Source of the DNA: Microbacterium galbinum
Lineage (GTDB): Bacteria > Actinomycetota > Actinomycetes > Actinomycetales > Microbacteriaceae
Direction of reading: 5' to 3'
Length of the DNA: 64,000 bases
NCBI RefSeq assembly: GCF_023091225.1
Contig: NZ_JAHWXM010000001.1
Location: 1 to 64,000 of the forward strand
The translations under genes were made by a program, and so were the position numbers. This document shows, in pieces, positions 62,965 through 64,000 of this stretch. The number at the start of each line of letters is the position of its first letter. The first letter of the stretch is position 1. The notes below the pieces were generated by a model. It saw only the letters and a program-made list of their open reading frames with translations. It searched no databases and was not told the DNA's origin.

Positions 62965-64000
62965 ATGATCGCCCTGTCGCTCGCTGAGATCGCCGAAGCC
63001 ATCGGCGGTGAGCTGCGCCTTGCCGGAACCGATATGGCCGGCACCGTCGTCGACGGCACCGTCGACACCGATTCCCGCACCATGGGTCCGCGTTCGATCT
63101 TCGTCGCGAAGCCCGGTGCCGAGACGGACGGCCATCGCTTCGTCGGAGCCGCCGTCGATGCGGGGGCCGCGCTCGCGATCGTCGAGCACGCGGTCGACGT
63201 CGAGGTGAGCCAGATCGTGGTGGCGGATGCCGTCGTCGCGCTCGGCGCACTCGCACGGGAGGTCGTGCGCCGCGTGCGGGAGAATGGCGACCTCAAGATC
63301 GTCGGGATCACCGGCTCGAACGGCAAGACGACCACCAAGAACTTCCTCGCGCGCATCCTGTCAGACGAGGGCGAGACCGTCGCCCCCGTCAAATCGTTCA
63401 ACAACGAGGTGGGTGCCCCCGTCACGATGCTGCGCGTGACCGAGACCACGCGTTTCCTCGTCAGCGAGTTCGGCGCGGCCGCGCCCGGCAGCATCGCGCA
63501 TCTGGCAGGACTCGTCGAGCCGGACGTCGCGGTCGTGCTCATGGTCGGGATGGCGCATGCCGGCGGCTTCGGCGGCATCGAGGAGACGGCGAAGGCCAAG
63601 TCCGAGCTCGTCGCCGCCGCCAGGGCGACCGGCACCGCCGTTCTCAACGTCGACGACGCGCGCGTCGCGGCGATGCGTGACCTCGCCGAATCCCGCGGCA
63701 TGCGCGTGGTCGGCTTCGGACAGAGCCCGGTGGCCGAGGTGCGTGCGCACGACATCGAGGTGTCCGCCTCGGGAACCCGGTGCGTCATCGAGACCGCGGG
63801 ACGGAGCATCCCTCTCGATCTCCGGGTGCTCGGCGCGCACCACATCACCAACGCCCTCGCCGCGATCGCCGCCGCGGGAGTCCTCGGCGTGTCCGCGGAG
63901 GACGCCGTCGCTCGCCTCGCGACCGTCGAGATCGCGGAGCGCTGGCGCATGCAGCCCCTCGGCAACGAGCGCGTGCGCATCATCAACGACGCCTACAACG
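62965..64000 (+). CDS. murF: UDP-MurNAc-tripeptide-D-Ala-D-Ala ligase MurF, cut by window end
   Basis: The first 345 codons are present; the frame is open to the end of the window. Start ATG 62965 with GGAGA upstream. N-terminal domain MIALSLAEIAEAIGGE, with DSRTMGPRSIFVAKPG near 39. ATP-binding GITGSNGKTTTKNF near 113, FNNEVGAPVTML near 145, and AKAKSELVAA near 210 identify MurF rather than MurE. The last visible residues IINDAYN belong to the family motif N/DxYNAN. No murE lies between ftsI and this gene. Confidence 0.92.
   Translation, partial: MIALSLAEIAEAIGGELRLAGTDMAGTVVDGTVDTDSRTMGPRSIFVAKPGAETDGHRFVGAAVDAGAALAIVEHAVDVEVSQIVVADAVVALGALAREVVRRVRENGDLKIVGITGSNGKTTTKNFLARILSDEGETVAPVKSFNNEVGAPVTMLRVTETTRFLVSEFGAAAPGSIAHLAGLVEPDVAVVLMVGMAHAGGFGGIEETAKAKSELVAAARATGTAVLNVDDARVAAMRDLAESRGMRVVGFGQSPVAEVRAHDIEVSASGTRCVIETAGRSIPLDLRVLGAHHITNALAAIAAAGVLGVSAEDAVARLATVEIAERWRMQPLGNERVRIINDAYN

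Overview
The window is a stretch of high-GC actinobacterial chromosome. Gene content and order, codon choice and dense packing with ATGA/GTGA/TGATG overlaps point to the Microbacteriaceae, most likely Microbacterium or a close relative. This is inferred from recognised families and remembered gene order, not from a database search. Almost everything reads as vertically inherited core genome. The clearest accessory stretch is about 24.9-27.05 kb, just 3' of a tRNA-Pro.

Layout. (1) 1-160: the 3' part of a 5S rRNA gene with its terminator, the end of an rRNA operon. (2) 181-9830: an Rv1691-like repeat/TPR protein, HAD phosphatase, small protein, tlyA, nadK, recN, pyrG, ADP-ribose Nudix hydrolase and xerD, the same order as a conserved mycobacterial block. 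(3) 9992-14713: a lipoprotein, adaptor, ABC ATPase and FtsX-type permease, a tightly coupled export cassette inserted between xerD and parA. (4) 14765-21348: parA, scpA, scpB, RsuA/RluB-type pseudouridine synthase, tyrA, cmk and der, with stop/start overlaps from parA onward. (5) 21501-24614: a Nudix hydrolase with an extra C-terminal domain, an S4 RNA-binding protein, a YhhN-family membrane protein, a small unknown protein and a GNAT acetyltransferase. (6) 24722-27043: tRNA-Pro(GGG), a frameshifted repeat/excalibur lipoprotein gene and a surface-anchored ice-binding-like (DUF3494) protein. (7) 27255-29627: an acyl-CoA ligase and an unknown protein. (8) 29655-35409 (minus): the mutasome operon imuA'-imuB-dnaE2 behind a LexA-type SOS box. 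(9) 35564-38852: prepilin peptidase, small protein, CYTH protein, type III polyketide synthase and methyltransferase. (10) 38942-49295: lpdA, CopC-like protein, garA, two MerR regulators, a ParA-like ATPase, pyruvate carboxylase, a MinD/ParA-like ATPase and def. (11) 49385-58853: fadD15-like ligase, acyltransferase, class II DAHP synthase, PASTA kinase (PknL-like), LysM cell-wall protein, Rv2175c-like protein, polyprenyl synthetase and DUF3040 protein. (12) 59113-64000: the start of the division/cell-wall (dcw) cluster: mraZ, rsmH, an FtsL-like gene, ftsI and murF (cut by the window end).

How the genes work together. Chromosome maintenance (parA, scpAB, xerD, recN, imu/dnaE2), translation and RNA modification (tlyA, the pseudouridine synthase, der, def), nucleotide and cofactor supply (pyrG, cmk, nadK), central carbon flow (pyc, lpdA, garA), aromatic synthesis (DAHP synthase, tyrA) and cell-wall growth (PASTA kinase, LysM protein, dcw genes) are all represented. 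A recurring promoter pattern stands out: a TANNNT box followed 6-8 bases later by the ATG/GTG itself, suggesting that about eleven genes here make leaderless mRNAs. Other points of interest are two GTGGAG-type arrays around the mraZ promoter, a 16-copy peptide repeat in the first CDS, a Nudix fusion protein, a homopolymer frameshift and an apparent excess of the hexamer GGATGC/GCATCC.
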